A DNA stretch of 64,000 nucleotides from Rhodospirillaceae bacterium. GTDB lineage: Bacteria > Pseudomonadota > Alphaproteobacteria > Bin65. The stretch spans positions 1 to 64,000 of the forward strand of contig VXNK01000095.1 in assembly GCA_009840595.1 (NCBI GenBank). Direction: 5' to 3'. Below the pieces are notes generated by a model. That model searched no databases, was not told the DNA's origin, and saw only the letters and a program-made list of their open reading frames with translations. Positions 8,070 through 19,140 of this stretch are shown one piece after another; the stretch's first letter is position 1, and every line of letters starts with the position of its first letter. A program made the translations under genes and the position numbers.

Positions 8070-9161
8070 ATGAAACGTCGTATATTCCTGTCGGGCGCGG
8101 CTGCGGCCGGCGCTACCGTTGCCGCCAGCGCACTGCCGAAGCCGGCGCTGGCGCAGAAAAAGATCGAAGCCGTTATGGTGACGACGTGGCCGCGCGACTT
8201 CCCGGGCCTCGGCACGGGCGCGCAACGTCTTGCCAAGCGTATCAACGATGCCACCGACGGCAAGATCAAGGTCACCTACTATGCCGCCGGCGAGAAAGTC
8301 GGCGCCTTTGCCTCGTTCGACGAAGTCGCGTCGGGCAAGGCGCACATCTATCACGCTGCCGACTACTACTGGAAAGGCAAGCACCCGGCGTGGGCCTATT
8401 TCACGGCGGTGCCGTTCGGCCTGACCTTCACGGAGATCAATGCCTGGATCCAGTGGGGCGGCGGACAGCAACTCTGGGACAAGGTCGCCGGCGAATTCGG
8501 CCTCAAGTGTCTCCGCGCCGGCAGCACCGGTGTCCAGATGGGCGGATGGTTCCGCAAGGAAATCGAGTCGCCGGACGACCTCAAGGGCCTGAAGATGCGT
8601 ATTCCGGGGCTGGGCGGCGACGTCATGGCCAAGCTGGGCGCTTCGCCGGTCTCGCTGCCGGGCGGCCAGATTTACGAAAACCTGGTCTCCGGCGCGATCG
8701 ACGCCACCGAGTGGGTCGGCCCGTGGAACGACAAGTTCATGAAGTTCTACGAAGCGGCCAGCTACTACTACTATCCGGGCATGCACGAGCCGGGCGCCAT
8801 GCTGTCCCTGGGCATGAACGGATCCTGGTGGGGCAAGCTCAGCAAGAACGATCAGACGATCATCGAAGGTCTCGCCACGGCCGAAAACGACATCATGATG
8901 GCCGAGTTCGACGCCAAATCCGGCCAGGCCCTGAAGGAGCTGGTCCGGGATCACGGCGTGAAGCTGCGCCAGTTCAACGACGATGTCTACGATGCGTTCG
9001 GCAAGGGCGCTGAGGCGGTCTTCGAAGCGACCCGCGCTCACAGCGCGCTCGCCAAGGAAGTCGACGACAGCTTCCGCGCGGCGCGCGCCGACCTCGGCGC
9101 ATGGACGCAGATTTCCACCCAGGCCTATCTGGCCCAGCGGAACCGGGTGCTCGGCCTCTAG
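8070..9161 (+). CDS. TRAP transporter periplasmic binding protein (DctP, TakP-like)
   Basis: A 363-residue solute-binding protein that captures a carboxylate ligand in the periplasm and delivers it to the QM permease. The N terminus has a twin-arginine-containing signal sequence (MKRRIFLSG, hydrophobic Ala-rich core, cleavage probably after residue 29 at ALA-QKK). The conserved KMRIPG arginine (about residue 174) is the usual carboxylate anchor. The ATEWVGPWND and YYYYPGMHEPG segments resemble TakP-type alpha-keto-acid binders, so a 2-oxo or hydroxy acid is the best guess for the ligand. The start is the ATG at 8070; an upstream in-frame start at 7914 would lie ahead of the promoter -10 box. 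It is the first gene of the operon, and a strong hairpin follows. Confidence 0.88.
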   Translation: MKRRIFLSGAAAAGATVAASALPKPALAQKKIEAVMVTTWPRDFPGLGTGAQRLAKRINDATDGKIKVTYYAAGEKVGAFASFDEVASGKAHIYHAADYYWKGKHPAWAYFTAVPFGLTFTEINAWIQWGGGQQLWDKVAGEFGLKCLRAGSTGVQMGGWFRKEIESPDDLKGLKMRIPGLGGDVMAKLGASPVSLPGGQIYENLVSGAIDATEWVGPWNDKFMKFYEAASYYYYPGMHEPGAMLSLGMNGSWWGKLSKNDQTIIEGLATAENDIMMAEFDAKSGQALKELVRDHGVKLRQFNDDVYDAFGKGAEAVFEATRAHSALAKEVDDSFRAARADLGAWTQISTQAYLAQRNRVLGL

Positions 9162-9184
9162 CCGGGTCGCCGTATAACCAGGAT

Positions 9185-9218
9185 CGGGAGCAGCCGATAA
9201 CGCCATCGGCTGCTCCCG
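9185..9218 (+). terminator. Hairpin between dctP and dctQ
   Basis: A perfect 14-base-pair stem (9185-9198 with 9205-9218, arms CGGGAGCAGCCGAT and complement) closes a six-base loop and is followed by a weak T-rich stretch (GTTCTTTCGGTT). It probably acts as a partial terminator or an mRNA 3'-end stabiliser, so that binding protein is made in excess over the membrane subunits. Confidence 0.75.
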
Positions 9219-9306
9219 GTTCTTTCGGTTCGGCTTCCCGACCGCCCCGCGCGGGCGACCCAATGCGGGCGACGGGCGGACGTCATTGCCTGTCGAGCGA
9301 TCCGGT

Positions 9307-10374
9307 ATGAGTATTGCAGCGACGGCCGATTCCGGCGCCATTTCCGACCTGCCTGCGGCGGCGTCCGGCTCGATGCAGCCGGCAATGCGCATTCTTGCGC
9401 TTTCCGTCTCCTATCTCGGCTTCGTCTATCTGGCGAACGCCTATCTGGTCTTCTGGCTCGACTGGCCGGGCGTCGTCGCCTTGCTCGGAGACGCCGGACT
9501 GCTGGGCTTTGCCGCGCCGAAAGAACCGCTCGGCGGTCGCGTCGCGCTCGCAATCCTTCAGATTGCGTTTTATCCGGTCACCGTCGCCGCCATCGTCGTT
9601 TACGTTTTGCGGACGCGGGCGCGCACCCTCCATATGGATGCAAAACGCCTCAGCGCCATCGGCGCCTTCGTTGCCCGGGCCGCCTTCTGGACCGTTCTTC
9701 TTGTCGGCCTTGCCGACGCGGTCGTCTCCTTCCTGAGGGTCGAGGGCCTTCTCCCGGATGTCGTCGGCAAGGGCCTGGCGCAGGATCTGGGCAAGTCTTC
9801 GTTCCGCGCCCAGGTTCTGCATCTGCCCCTGATGGCTGCGGCCATAGCGATCTCGCTGTTCACCCGGTCGGTCGGCTTCACCTGGCTGGCGCTGCTGGTC
9901 GTCGTGGCCGAACTCCAGATCGTCATCCTGCGGTTCCTCTACTCCTACGAACAGGCCTTCATGGCCGACCTGGTGCGCTTCTGGTACGCGGCCCTGTTCC
10001 TGTTCGCGAGCGCCTATACGCTGCTCCACGAAGGCCATGTCCGGGTCGACGTGCTGTATTCCGGCTTCGGGCCGCGCCGGCGCGCCTGGGTCAACGCGGT
10101 GGGCGCAGCGATTCTGGGCGCACCGGTCTGCTGGATCGTGATGACGATGGGCCTCGCCAACAAATTCAGCGTCGTCAGCGGTCCGCTACTGAGCTTCGAA
10201 GTCACGCAGGCCGGCTTCGGCCTCTATGTCAAATACATGCTGGCCGGCTATCTGCTGGTCTTTGCCGTCACCATGCTGCTGGAATTCATGGCGTCGCTGC
10301 TGTCCAACGCCGGCGTCCTGCTGGAGGAAGCGGACGCGCCACAGAGCAAGGGCGAGAGCGATGCGCACTATTAG
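9307..10374 (+). CDS. TRAP transporter small permease (DctQ) with extra N-terminal membrane domain
   Basis: A 355-residue membrane protein, roughly twice the usual 160-190 residues of DctQ. The DctQ domain is the C-terminal half: residues of about 195-340 carry the YSYEQAFMADLVRFWYAALF and LLHEGHVRVDVLYSGFG motifs (the HVRVDVLY box is the family hallmark) and four hydrophobic helices. The first half (about 25-190) has about four further hydrophobic segments, including one ending in YVLRTRARTLH, with no DctQ signature. The start is the ATG at 9307; an upstream TTG is possible. The large permease begins 36 bases downstream. The role of the added half is unknown. Confidence 0.8.
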   Translation: MSIAATADSGAISDLPAAASGSMQPAMRILALSVSYLGFVYLANAYLVFWLDWPGVVALLGDAGLLGFAAPKEPLGGRVALAILQIAFYPVTVAAIVVYVLRTRARTLHMDAKRLSAIGAFVARAAFWTVLLVGLADAVVSFLRVEGLLPDVVGKGLAQDLGKSSFRAQVLHLPLMAAAIAISLFTRSVGFTWLALLVVVAELQIVILRFLYSYEQAFMADLVRFWYAALFLFASAYTLLHEGHVRVDVLYSGFGPRRRAWVNAVGAAILGAPVCWIVMTMGLANKFSVVSGPLLSFEVTQAGFGLYVKYMLAGYLLVFAVTMLLEFMASLLSNAGVLLEEADAPQSKGESDAHY

Positions 10375-10410
10375 CGGCGGCGATCAGGCTACGCGGCGGG
10401 GCGGCGGCTG

Positions 10411-13074
10411 ATGGAATTCTTCTTCCTGCTGCTTCTGATTCTGTTGATGGCCGGCGCCCTGGCGTCCGGCTATCCGGTCGCCTTCGCCCTGCCCGGCTCG
10501 GCCATCCTCACCATCCTGCTCGCGACGGTCGCGGGTATCATTTTCACCGGCGACGAAGGCAGCTTCTTCCACACCGGCGGACCGATCGAATGGCTGAATT
10601 CGGGGGTTTCCAACTTCCGGGGCGTCTATTGGGATCCCGATCGCGACACCCTGATCGCGATTCCGCTGTTCGTGTTCATGGGCATCATGCTCGAGCGGTC
10701 CAAGATCGCCGAAGACCTGCTGGTGACCATGGCCCAGTTGTTCGGCCGCATCCCGGGCGGGCTGGGAATCTCGGTCGTCTTCGTCGGCGCGTTGCTGGCC
10801 GCGACCACGGGCATCGTCGGCGCGACCGTCGTGGCCATGGGGCTGATTTCCCTGCCGGTGATGCTGCGCAACAAATACAGCCCGGCACTGGCGACCGGCA
10901 CGATCAGCGCGTCCGGCACCCTGGGACAGATCATTCCGCCGTCGATCGTGCTGATCATCCTGGCGGACCAGCTCTCGAACGCGACCGACCAGGCGCTGAC
11001 CCTGCGCAAGGCGGAATACAAGGCCGGCACCGGATCGAGCGCCATGCCCGGCGACTATGGGCTGACCTCGGCCAGCGCCGGCGACATGTTCCTCGGCGCC
11101 TTCCTGCCCGGCATGGTGCTGGTCGGGCTCTATATCGCGTTCATCCTGGTGACGGCGCTGACGCGGCCCGCGCTGGCGCCGCCCGTAGCGCGGGAAGGGA
11201 AATTCGATGCGGCCTTCGCCAGGCGGGTGCTGATCGTCCTGGTGCCGCCGCTGACCCTCATCTTTGCCGTGCTGGGCTCGATCCTGACCGGCATCGCCAC
11301 CGTGAACCAGGCCGGCGCCATCGGCGCGTCCGGCGCCATGATCATGGCCGGATACCGGCTCTACCAAGGCCGCAGAGGCGCATTCTACCCGGCCGTGCTC
11401 GCCGTCTTGTCGATCGCCGCGATCCTGTTCCTGCTCTCGATCTACACGATCAACGTCAAGAATGTCGTCACCGCCGACGACGTGACGGCGCTGGTCCTGG
11501 CGTCGGTCGCCGTCTTCGCCCTGCTCACGTCGCTCTTGTGGAGCGGCTGGCGCGTCTACAAGACCGACGACACGTTGCGCTACGTCATGGTCGAGACGGC
11601 GAAGACCACCTCGCTGGTCTTCATCATCCTGATCGGCGCCGCGATGCTGACCTCCGCCTTCCGGGCCTTCGGCGGCGAGGATCTGGTCCGCGATTTCCTG
11701 TTCGGCCTGCCGGGCGGCTTCCTCGCCAAGTTCGCGCTGGTCATGGCGGTGATCTTCATCCTCGGCTTCTTCCTCGACTTCATCGAGATCGCCGTGGTCG
11801 TGGTGCCGATCATCGCGCCGATCCTGCTTGCCGACCCGTCGGCCAACGTCACCGCCGTCTGGCTCGGCGTGATGATCGGCGTCAACATCCAGACCTCTTT
11901 CCTGACGCCGCCCTTCGGCTTCGCCCTGTTCTATCTGCGCGGCGTGGCGCCGGCATCGGTCAAGACCATTTCGATGTACAAGGGCGTGGTGCCGTTCATC
12001 ACGCTGCAGCTGGTCGCCCTAGGCATCGTCGGCCTGTATCCGTCGCTGGTGAACTATCTGCCGAACCGCATCTCGCTCAGCGGCGAGAATGCGCCGCCGC
12101 CGCGCAATCCGCGGCTCCAGGCCTGCATCGAAGAGCGCAACTTCGTTCTGATGACGGAGCAGCGCGCAGCCCTTGTGGCGGCGATCGACAAGGCATCGAA
12201 GACGGATATTTCCTATCTCCCGGCCGAGCGGCGCAGAACGCTGAACCGGGCCTTCAAGGATGCACGGGACACCTTTGCGCGGATTGGCGACGTCCGTGCC
12301 GCGGAGAAGACCGTGGCCGACTACATCCCGACCTACCGGCCGCTGCACCGCAAAGTACGGTCGATCAACCGCCAGGTGCTGATCATCGACGGCAAACTCA
12401 GCCAGGAAGCGGAAGACCTGCGCCGGCTGCAGAACGCCGAGCGGCCGGACCGCGCCGCCATCGACGATCTCACGCGGGACATGGCGGAATTGCAGGCCGA
12501 GAAGAAAGCCCTGCTGGCGCAGGTGCCGGCGGACTGGCAGGTCAGGCGCAAACAGTTCCTCGATCTCGCCAAGAAGGAGCGGCTGGCCCGGCTGCGCTAC
12601 CGCCGGACCGTCGACGGCGCCTATGCGCCGATCAAGGAAACCCGGTCGCTGATTGCCGGCGCCGGCGCGCTGAACGACCTCAAACCGAAGCTCACGGCGC
12701 TCAAACCGCTGATCGAAACGGGTGACCCGAAAACGGCGCAAACGGCGCTCCGGGCCCTGGAGCGCGAGATGCGTTCGGTGGCAGGCACCAGCGCGATCCG
12801 CTCGCGCCTGAGCAATGCGCGGCGCAGCCTGCGCCCGACCCGGCTGCGGCGGGATCGGGCGCTGAAGGCCTATGACGATGCGCTGAAACGGTTCGACGGC
12901 GAGATCGCCTGGCGGACCGCAGCGCAGGCGACCCTCACCGGACCGCTGGCCGAATACGACGCGGCAATCGCCCAGACCATCGGCCTGCGTCTCCAGCCGC
13001 GCCTGAACAGCGACCAGGCCACCGACGTCGCCGGCTGCTTGGCCAACCACCGCGATATTTCGCTGAACTTCTAG
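10411..13074 (+). CDS. TRAP transporter large permease (DctM) with long C-terminal helical extension
   Basis: An 887-residue protein. Residues 1 to about 550 form the DctM membrane domain that moves solute with sodium: FALPGSAILTILLAT, FVFMGIMLERS, GIVGATVVAMGLISLP and SASGTLGQIIPPSIVLIIL are typical. The IPPSIVLIILADQ motif, followed by an insertion of about 25 residues, fits the mannitol/chloroaromatic-type subgroup. From residue 551 a hydrophilic tail of about 337 residues follows, rich in Lys, Arg, Glu and Ala, with heptad-like stretches (for example KLSQEAEDLRRLQNAE and DDLTRDMAELQAEKKALL), so it is probably a coiled coil. Usual DctM length is about 430-550. The reading frame is continuous and GC content steady, so this is not a misread join. 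Its role is unknown. Confidence 0.85.
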   Translation: MEFFFLLLLILLMAGALASGYPVAFALPGSAILTILLATVAGIIFTGDEGSFFHTGGPIEWLNSGVSNFRGVYWDPDRDTLIAIPLFVFMGIMLERSKIAEDLLVTMAQLFGRIPGGLGISVVFVGALLAATTGIVGATVVAMGLISLPVMLRNKYSPALATGTISASGTLGQIIPPSIVLIILADQLSNATDQALTLRKAEYKAGTGSSAMPGDYGLTSASAGDMFLGAFLPGMVLVGLYIAFILVTALTRPALAPPVAREGKFDAAFARRVLIVLVPPLTLIFAVLGSILTGIATVNQAGAIGASGAMIMAGYRLYQGRRGAFYPAVLAVLSIAAILFLLSIYTINVKNVVTADDVTALVLASVAVFALLTSLLWSGWRVYKTDDTLRYVMVETAKTTSLVFIILIGAAMLTSAFRAFGGEDLVRDFLFGLPGGFLAKFALVMAVIFILGFFLDFIEIAVVVVPIIAPILLADPSANVTAVWLGVMIGVNIQTSFLTPPFGFALFYLRGVAPASVKTISMYKGVVPFITLQLVALGIVGLYPSLVNYLPNRISLSGENAPPPRNPRLQACIEERNFVLMTEQRAALVAAIDKASKTDISYLPAERRRTLNRAFKDARDTFARIGDVRAAEKTVADYIPTYRPLHRKVRSINRQVLIIDGKLSQEAEDLRRLQNAERPDRAAIDDLTRDMAELQAEKKALLAQVPADWQVRRKQFLDLAKKERLARLRYRRTVDGAYAPIKETRSLIAGAGALNDLKPKLTALKPLIETGDPKTAQTALRALEREMRSVAGTSAIRSRLSNARRSLRPTRLRRDRALKAYDDALKRFDGEIAWRTAAQATLTGPLAEYDAAIAQTIGLRLQPRLNSDQATDVAGCLANHRDISLNF

Positions 13075-13090
13075 GACCCGCCCGCTAGAA

Positions 13091-13120
13091 CGACCGGCCG
13101 CACGACCGGCCGCGGGCCGG
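13091..13120. repeat. GC-rich direct repeat and hairpin between convergent genes
   Basis: CGACCGGCCGC occurs twice (13091-13101 and 13103-13113). The second copy forms a six-pair CCGGCC/GGCCGG hairpin (13106-13111 with 13115-13120). It lies in the 55-base gap between the converging dctM and parC genes and may end transcription on either strand, but has no T-tract. Confidence 0.4.
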
Positions 13121-13129
13121 CTGCCCGGC

Positions 13130-15370
<2,241 letters not shown>

Positions 15371-15393
15371 TCGACGCTCCTTCGATTCTAGAT

Positions 15394-15421
15394 ATAGTAG
15401 TCGAGGCAGTATTCTGGTCAA
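15394..15421 (-). promoter_or_regulatory. Candidate promoter for parC
   Basis: Reading the minus strand, TTGACC (15416-15421) is followed after 16 bases by TACTAT (15394-15399), which leaves a leader of about 15-20 bases and a GAAGGAG ribosome site before the ATG at 15370. The plus side of this 320-base gap also holds a TATACT hexamer (15603-15608), a possible -10 box for dnaB, without a good -35 partner. Confidence 0.5.
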
Positions 15422-15690
15422 GAAATTGTAGGGATCCGTCCGGGTCGGAGAGGGTCCGATACCATCCAGCCTGTCGCGTCGGGTTGGGAGCCTGCTTTTA
15501 GGTCAGAGTCGTCGTGCAGCGCCCGGCGATCGATGCGCAGGCCCGTTCCGCCGCTTATGGCCGTAATTCACAAACTGTGCATAACTGGGTATTGGATTGT
15601 TTTATACTCCAGCGATTAGCCCTCGTTTTTTCTTCTGCAATACTGATACTGTTTTCATTCAGTCGTCTTGCAGAGCGGGAAACCACGCGC

Positions 15691-17211
15691 ATGGAGGGTT
15701 CGGGTCCGGTTCCGGCGCGCGGTCTCGATGCAGGCGGTCCGCCTGCGGACAGCCTGCACGAGGGCGCAGCCTTCCGTGTGCCGCCACACAATTTCGAGGC
15801 GGAGATGGCGCTGCTCGGCGCCCTGCTCGCCAACAACCGGGCATTCGACCGCGTCGCCGATTTCCTCCAGGTCGAGCATTTTGCCGATGCCCGCCACGGC
15901 CGGATATTCGGCGCGATCCGCAAACTGGTCGAGATGGGCCAGGTCGCCGATCCGATCACGCTCAAGAACCTGTTCGAGAGCGACGGGTCGCTCGACGAGA
16001 TCGGCGGCGCGGACTATCTGGCCCGCCTTGCCGCCTCCGTCGTCACGATCATCAACGCCGGCGACTACGGGCGGACCGTCTTCGACCGGCACCTGCGCCG
16101 GGCGCTGATCGAGATCGGCACCGATATCGTCAACGAAGCCTACAATATCGATCTCGACCTCGATCCCTCCGCCCAGATCGAACAGGCCGAACACCAACTC
16201 TACACTCTGGCGACCGCCGGCGAAACGCAGGTCGATTTCGCTGCATTCACGGCGGTACTCGCCAAGGCGCTCGATCAGGCCGAAGCCGCCCACAAACAGG
16301 ATGGCCGGAGTGTCGGCATCAAGACCGGGTTCAAAGACCTGGACATCCTGCTGGGCGGGCTGCAACCGTCGGAATTGGTCATCCTGGCCTCCCGCCCTTC
16401 GATGGGCAAGACCGCGCTGGGCACCAATATCGCCTTCAACGCGGCCAGAGCCTATCGCGAAGAACGGGACGAAAACGGCCAACCTGTGCGCAAGGACGGC
16501 GCCGTGGTCGGCTTTTTCTCCCTCGAAATGTCAGCCGAAGAGCTGGCTACCCGGATCCTCGCCGAGCAATCCGGCGTCTCCTCCCACCGGATCAGGCGCG
16601 GCGAGGTATCCGGGGACGATTTCTCCCGCTTCGTTCAGGTTTCGCAGGAGCTGAATTACCTGCCGTTCTATATCGACGACAGCGCGGACCTGAGCATCGC
16701 GGCCTTGCGCAGCCGGTCCCGCCGCCTGCACCGTCAGCACGGCCTGTCCCTGATCATCGTCGACTATGTCCAGCTGCTGCGGCCGGCGCCGGGGCAGCGG
16801 CCGGAGAACCGCGTGCAGGAGTTGACGGAGATCACCCGCTCGCTCAAAGCGCTGGCGAAGGATCTGAACCTGCCGGTCCTGGCGCTCGCCCAGCTCTCGC
16901 GCAAGGTCGAGGAGCGGGAGGACAAGCGCCCGCAACTGGCCGATCTGCGCGAATCCGGCTCGATCGAGCAGGACTCCGACGTCGTCATGTTCCTGTACCG
17001 GGAGCAGTATTACCTCGAGCGCCAGGAACCGCCGCCGAATACCGACAAATGGACCAAATGGTCGGAGAATATGGAGCGCGCCTACAACAAGGCGGACATT
17101 ATCGTCGCCAAGCAACGCCACGGACCGATCGGCAGCATAAAACTGCATTTCGAGCCCGAACTGACCCGCTTCAGCGATCTGGCGCAATCCTATCATGACG
17201 AGGCGCGCTGA
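15691..17211 (+). CDS. dnaB: Replicative DNA helicase
   Basis: The hexameric 5'-3' helicase of the replication fork, 506 residues. The N-terminal primase-interacting helical domain begins at PPHNFEAEMALLGALL (about residues 31-46). The RecA-like motor has Walker A in ASRPSMGKTALG (about 233-244) and Walker B in LIIVDYVQLL (about 357-366). The later LAQLSRKVEER and RESGSIEQDSDVV motifs are DnaB hallmarks. The start is ATG 15691; upstream in-frame codons would add an implausible hydrophobic leader. It overlaps the alr start by 17 bases, opening a long co-directional run to the SDR at 23452. The usual rplI neighbour is not upstream. Confidence 0.95.
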   Translation: MEGSGPVPARGLDAGGPPADSLHEGAAFRVPPHNFEAEMALLGALLANNRAFDRVADFLQVEHFADARHGRIFGAIRKLVEMGQVADPITLKNLFESDGSLDEIGGADYLARLAASVVTIINAGDYGRTVFDRHLRRALIEIGTDIVNEAYNIDLDLDPSAQIEQAEHQLYTLATAGETQVDFAAFTAVLAKALDQAEAAHKQDGRSVGIKTGFKDLDILLGGLQPSELVILASRPSMGKTALGTNIAFNAARAYREERDENGQPVRKDGAVVGFFSLEMSAEELATRILAEQSGVSSHRIRRGEVSGDDFSRFVQVSQELNYLPFYIDDSADLSIAALRSRSRRLHRQHGLSLIIVDYVQLLRPAPGQRPENRVQELTEITRSLKALAKDLNLPVLALAQLSRKVEEREDKRPQLADLRESGSIEQDSDVVMFLYREQYYLERQEPPPNTDKWTKWSENMERAYNKADIIVAKQRHGPIGSIKLHFEPELTRFSDLAQSYHDEAR

Positions 17212-18367
17212 ACCGGCATCCGCCGTGCAGACCGGCGAAGCCGCGGGCGTGCTGACCGTCGACCTGGATGCGCTCGCCGCCAACTGGCGCCTGTTGCGGG
17301 ACCGGATGGGCGGCCCCGAGGCGGGAAGGGCCTGCGCCGCCGTCGTCAAGGCCGACGGCTACGGTCTCGGTGCGGCCCCGGTCGCCCGGCGGCTCGCCTC
17401 GGAAGGCTGCGCGACCTTTTTCGTCGCCCATGCCGAAGAGGGCGAAACGCTGCGCCGGGCCCTTCCGGAAGCGGAGATCATCGTCCTGAACGGACTGCTG
17501 CCGGGCGAGGCCACACTCTACAGTTGCCACCGGCTCGCGCCCTGCCTCAACGACACGGGACAGGTGCGCGCCTGGCTCGAACACTGTGCCGAAGCGGGTC
17601 CGACGCCGGCGGCCCTGCATGTCGATACCGGCATGACGCGGCTCGGCCTCGATCCCCAAGACCTCGACGCGGTCGATCTCGACGCCCTGAACGCCCTGCC
17701 CGGCCTGGTCGTGATGAGCCATCTCGCCTGCGCCGACGAGCCGGACCATCCGCTGAACCGCCGCCAGCAGGCGGCCTTCGCCGAAATCCGGCCGCGCTTC
17801 CCGGCAGCGCGGGCGAGCCTCGCCAATTCGTCCGGCCTGTTCCTCGGCGCCGACTACCGGTTCGATCTCGGCCGGCCGGGCTACTCCCTTTATGGCGGCA
17901 ACCCGACGCCGTCGGCCGGCGCGAACCCCATGAGGCCGGTCGTACGGCTTCAGGTGCCTGTGTTGCAGGTTCGCGAAATCCGGGGGCGCCGCACGGTCGG
18001 CTACGGCGCGACCGCCGGGACCGCCCCGCCCGCCTGGATCGCGACGCTTGCGGCCGGCTATGCCGACGGCTATCTCCGCGCCATGAGCAACCGGGGCGCC
18101 GTTTTCATCGACGGCCGGGCGTGCCCGGTCACAGGACGGGTCTCCATGGATCTGCTGACCGTCGACGTCACCGAGGCCGTGCAGGCCGGCAGCGAAATCC
18201 GTCCCGGCACCCTGGCCGACCTGATCGACGCCCGGCACACAATCGACGATGTCGCGGGCCATGCCGGCACCATCGGCTATGAAATCCTGACGAGCCTCGG
18301 CAGCCGCTATCGCCGGCGTTACCCGGGCGAAATCGAAGCGGCCCGGCCTGCGCAGGGCAGCGCATGA
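17195..18367 (+). CDS. alr: Alanine racemase
   Basis: A 390-residue PLP enzyme that interconverts L- and D-alanine for peptidoglycan. The PLP-binding lysine is in VVKADGYGLG (about residue 51) near the N terminus of the TIM barrel. The second base tyrosine is in VGYGATAG (about 269), and the C-terminal beta domain carries VTGRVSMDLLTVDVT. It overlaps dnaB by 17 bases and the MlaE gene by four (ATGA), so translation is probably coupled. Confidence 0.93.
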   Translation: MTRRAEPASAVQTGEAAGVLTVDLDALAANWRLLRDRMGGPEAGRACAAVVKADGYGLGAAPVARRLASEGCATFFVAHAEEGETLRRALPEAEIIVLNGLLPGEATLYSCHRLAPCLNDTGQVRAWLEHCAEAGPTPAALHVDTGMTRLGLDPQDLDAVDLDALNALPGLVVMSHLACADEPDHPLNRRQQAAFAEIRPRFPAARASLANSSGLFLGADYRFDLGRPGYSLYGGNPTPSAGANPMRPVVRLQVPVLQVREIRGRRTVGYGATAGTAPPAWIATLAAGYADGYLRAMSNRGAVFIDGRACPVTGRVSMDLLTVDVTEAVQAGSEIRPGTLADLIDARHTIDDVAGHAGTIGYEILTSLGSRYRRRYPGEIEAARPAQGSA

Positions 18368-19137
18368 ATTTCCTCGCGCCGATCGGCCGTGTCTTTATCG
18401 GCTTTCTGGTCGCGACCGGACGCCTGGTCGCGTTCGCCGCCCTTTCCGTCAGCCATTGCCTGCGGCCGCCGTTCTATGGACGGTCGATCGGCCGGCAGAT
18501 GATCCAGATCGGCTATTTTTCGCTGCCGGTCGTCGGGCTGACCGCCATCTTCACAGGCATGGTCCTTGCGCTGCAGTCCTATACGGGATTTGCCCGGTTG
18601 AACGCGGAATCGGCGATCGCCACCGTTGTCGTCCTCACGATGACGCGGGAGCTCGGCCCGGTGCTCGCCGGCCTCATGGTCGCCGGCCGGGTCGGCGCCG
18701 CCATCGCCGCCGAGATCGGCACCATGCGGGTGACCGAACAGATCGACGCGCTCGCGACCCTGTCGACCGATCCCTACAAATACCTGATCGTTCCGCGCCT
18801 GGTCGCCGGGGTGATCACGTTGCCGATCCTGGTGCTGATCGCCGACATTATCGGCGTGTTCGGCGGCTACGTCGTGAGCGTCCATTCGCTCGAATTCAAC
18901 GCCGCCAACTATCTGAAGCTGACCTGGCAATTCCTGGAGCCGCTGGACGTTGTCACCGGCCTCGTCAAGGCGGCGGTTTTCGGATTCCTGGTGACGCTGA
19001 TGGGCTGCTATCACGGTTTCCATTCCAGGGGCGGCGCCCAGGGCGTCGGGGCCGCCGCGACCAATGCCGTGGTCTCCTCCTCCGTACTGATTCTGGCCGC
19101 CAACTACATGATTACCGCGGCATTCTTCGGAACCTGA
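18364..19137 (+). CDS. mlaE: MlaE-type ABC transporter permease
   Basis: A 257-residue integral membrane permease of the MlaE family, which moves phospholipids or related lipids between the inner membrane and the periplasm. Conserved features are FTGMVLALQ near residues 61-69, LGPVLAGLMVAGRVGAAIAAEIGTM split over about residues 98-122, MRVTEQIDAL and the C-terminal GVGAATNAVVSS. Five or six hydrophobic helices are visible. The ATPase gene begins three bases downstream. A substrate-binding MlaD partner, usually next, is absent here. Confidence 0.88.
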   Translation: MNFLAPIGRVFIGFLVATGRLVAFAALSVSHCLRPPFYGRSIGRQMIQIGYFSLPVVGLTAIFTGMVLALQSYTGFARLNAESAIATVVVLTMTRELGPVLAGLMVAGRVGAAIAAEIGTMRVTEQIDALATLSTDPYKYLIVPRLVAGVITLPILVLIADIIGVFGGYVVSVHSLEFNAANYLKLTWQFLEPLDVVTGLVKAAVFGFLVTLMGCYHGFHSRGGAQGVGAAATNAVVSSSVLILAANYMITAAFFGT

Positions 19138-19140
19138 CGG

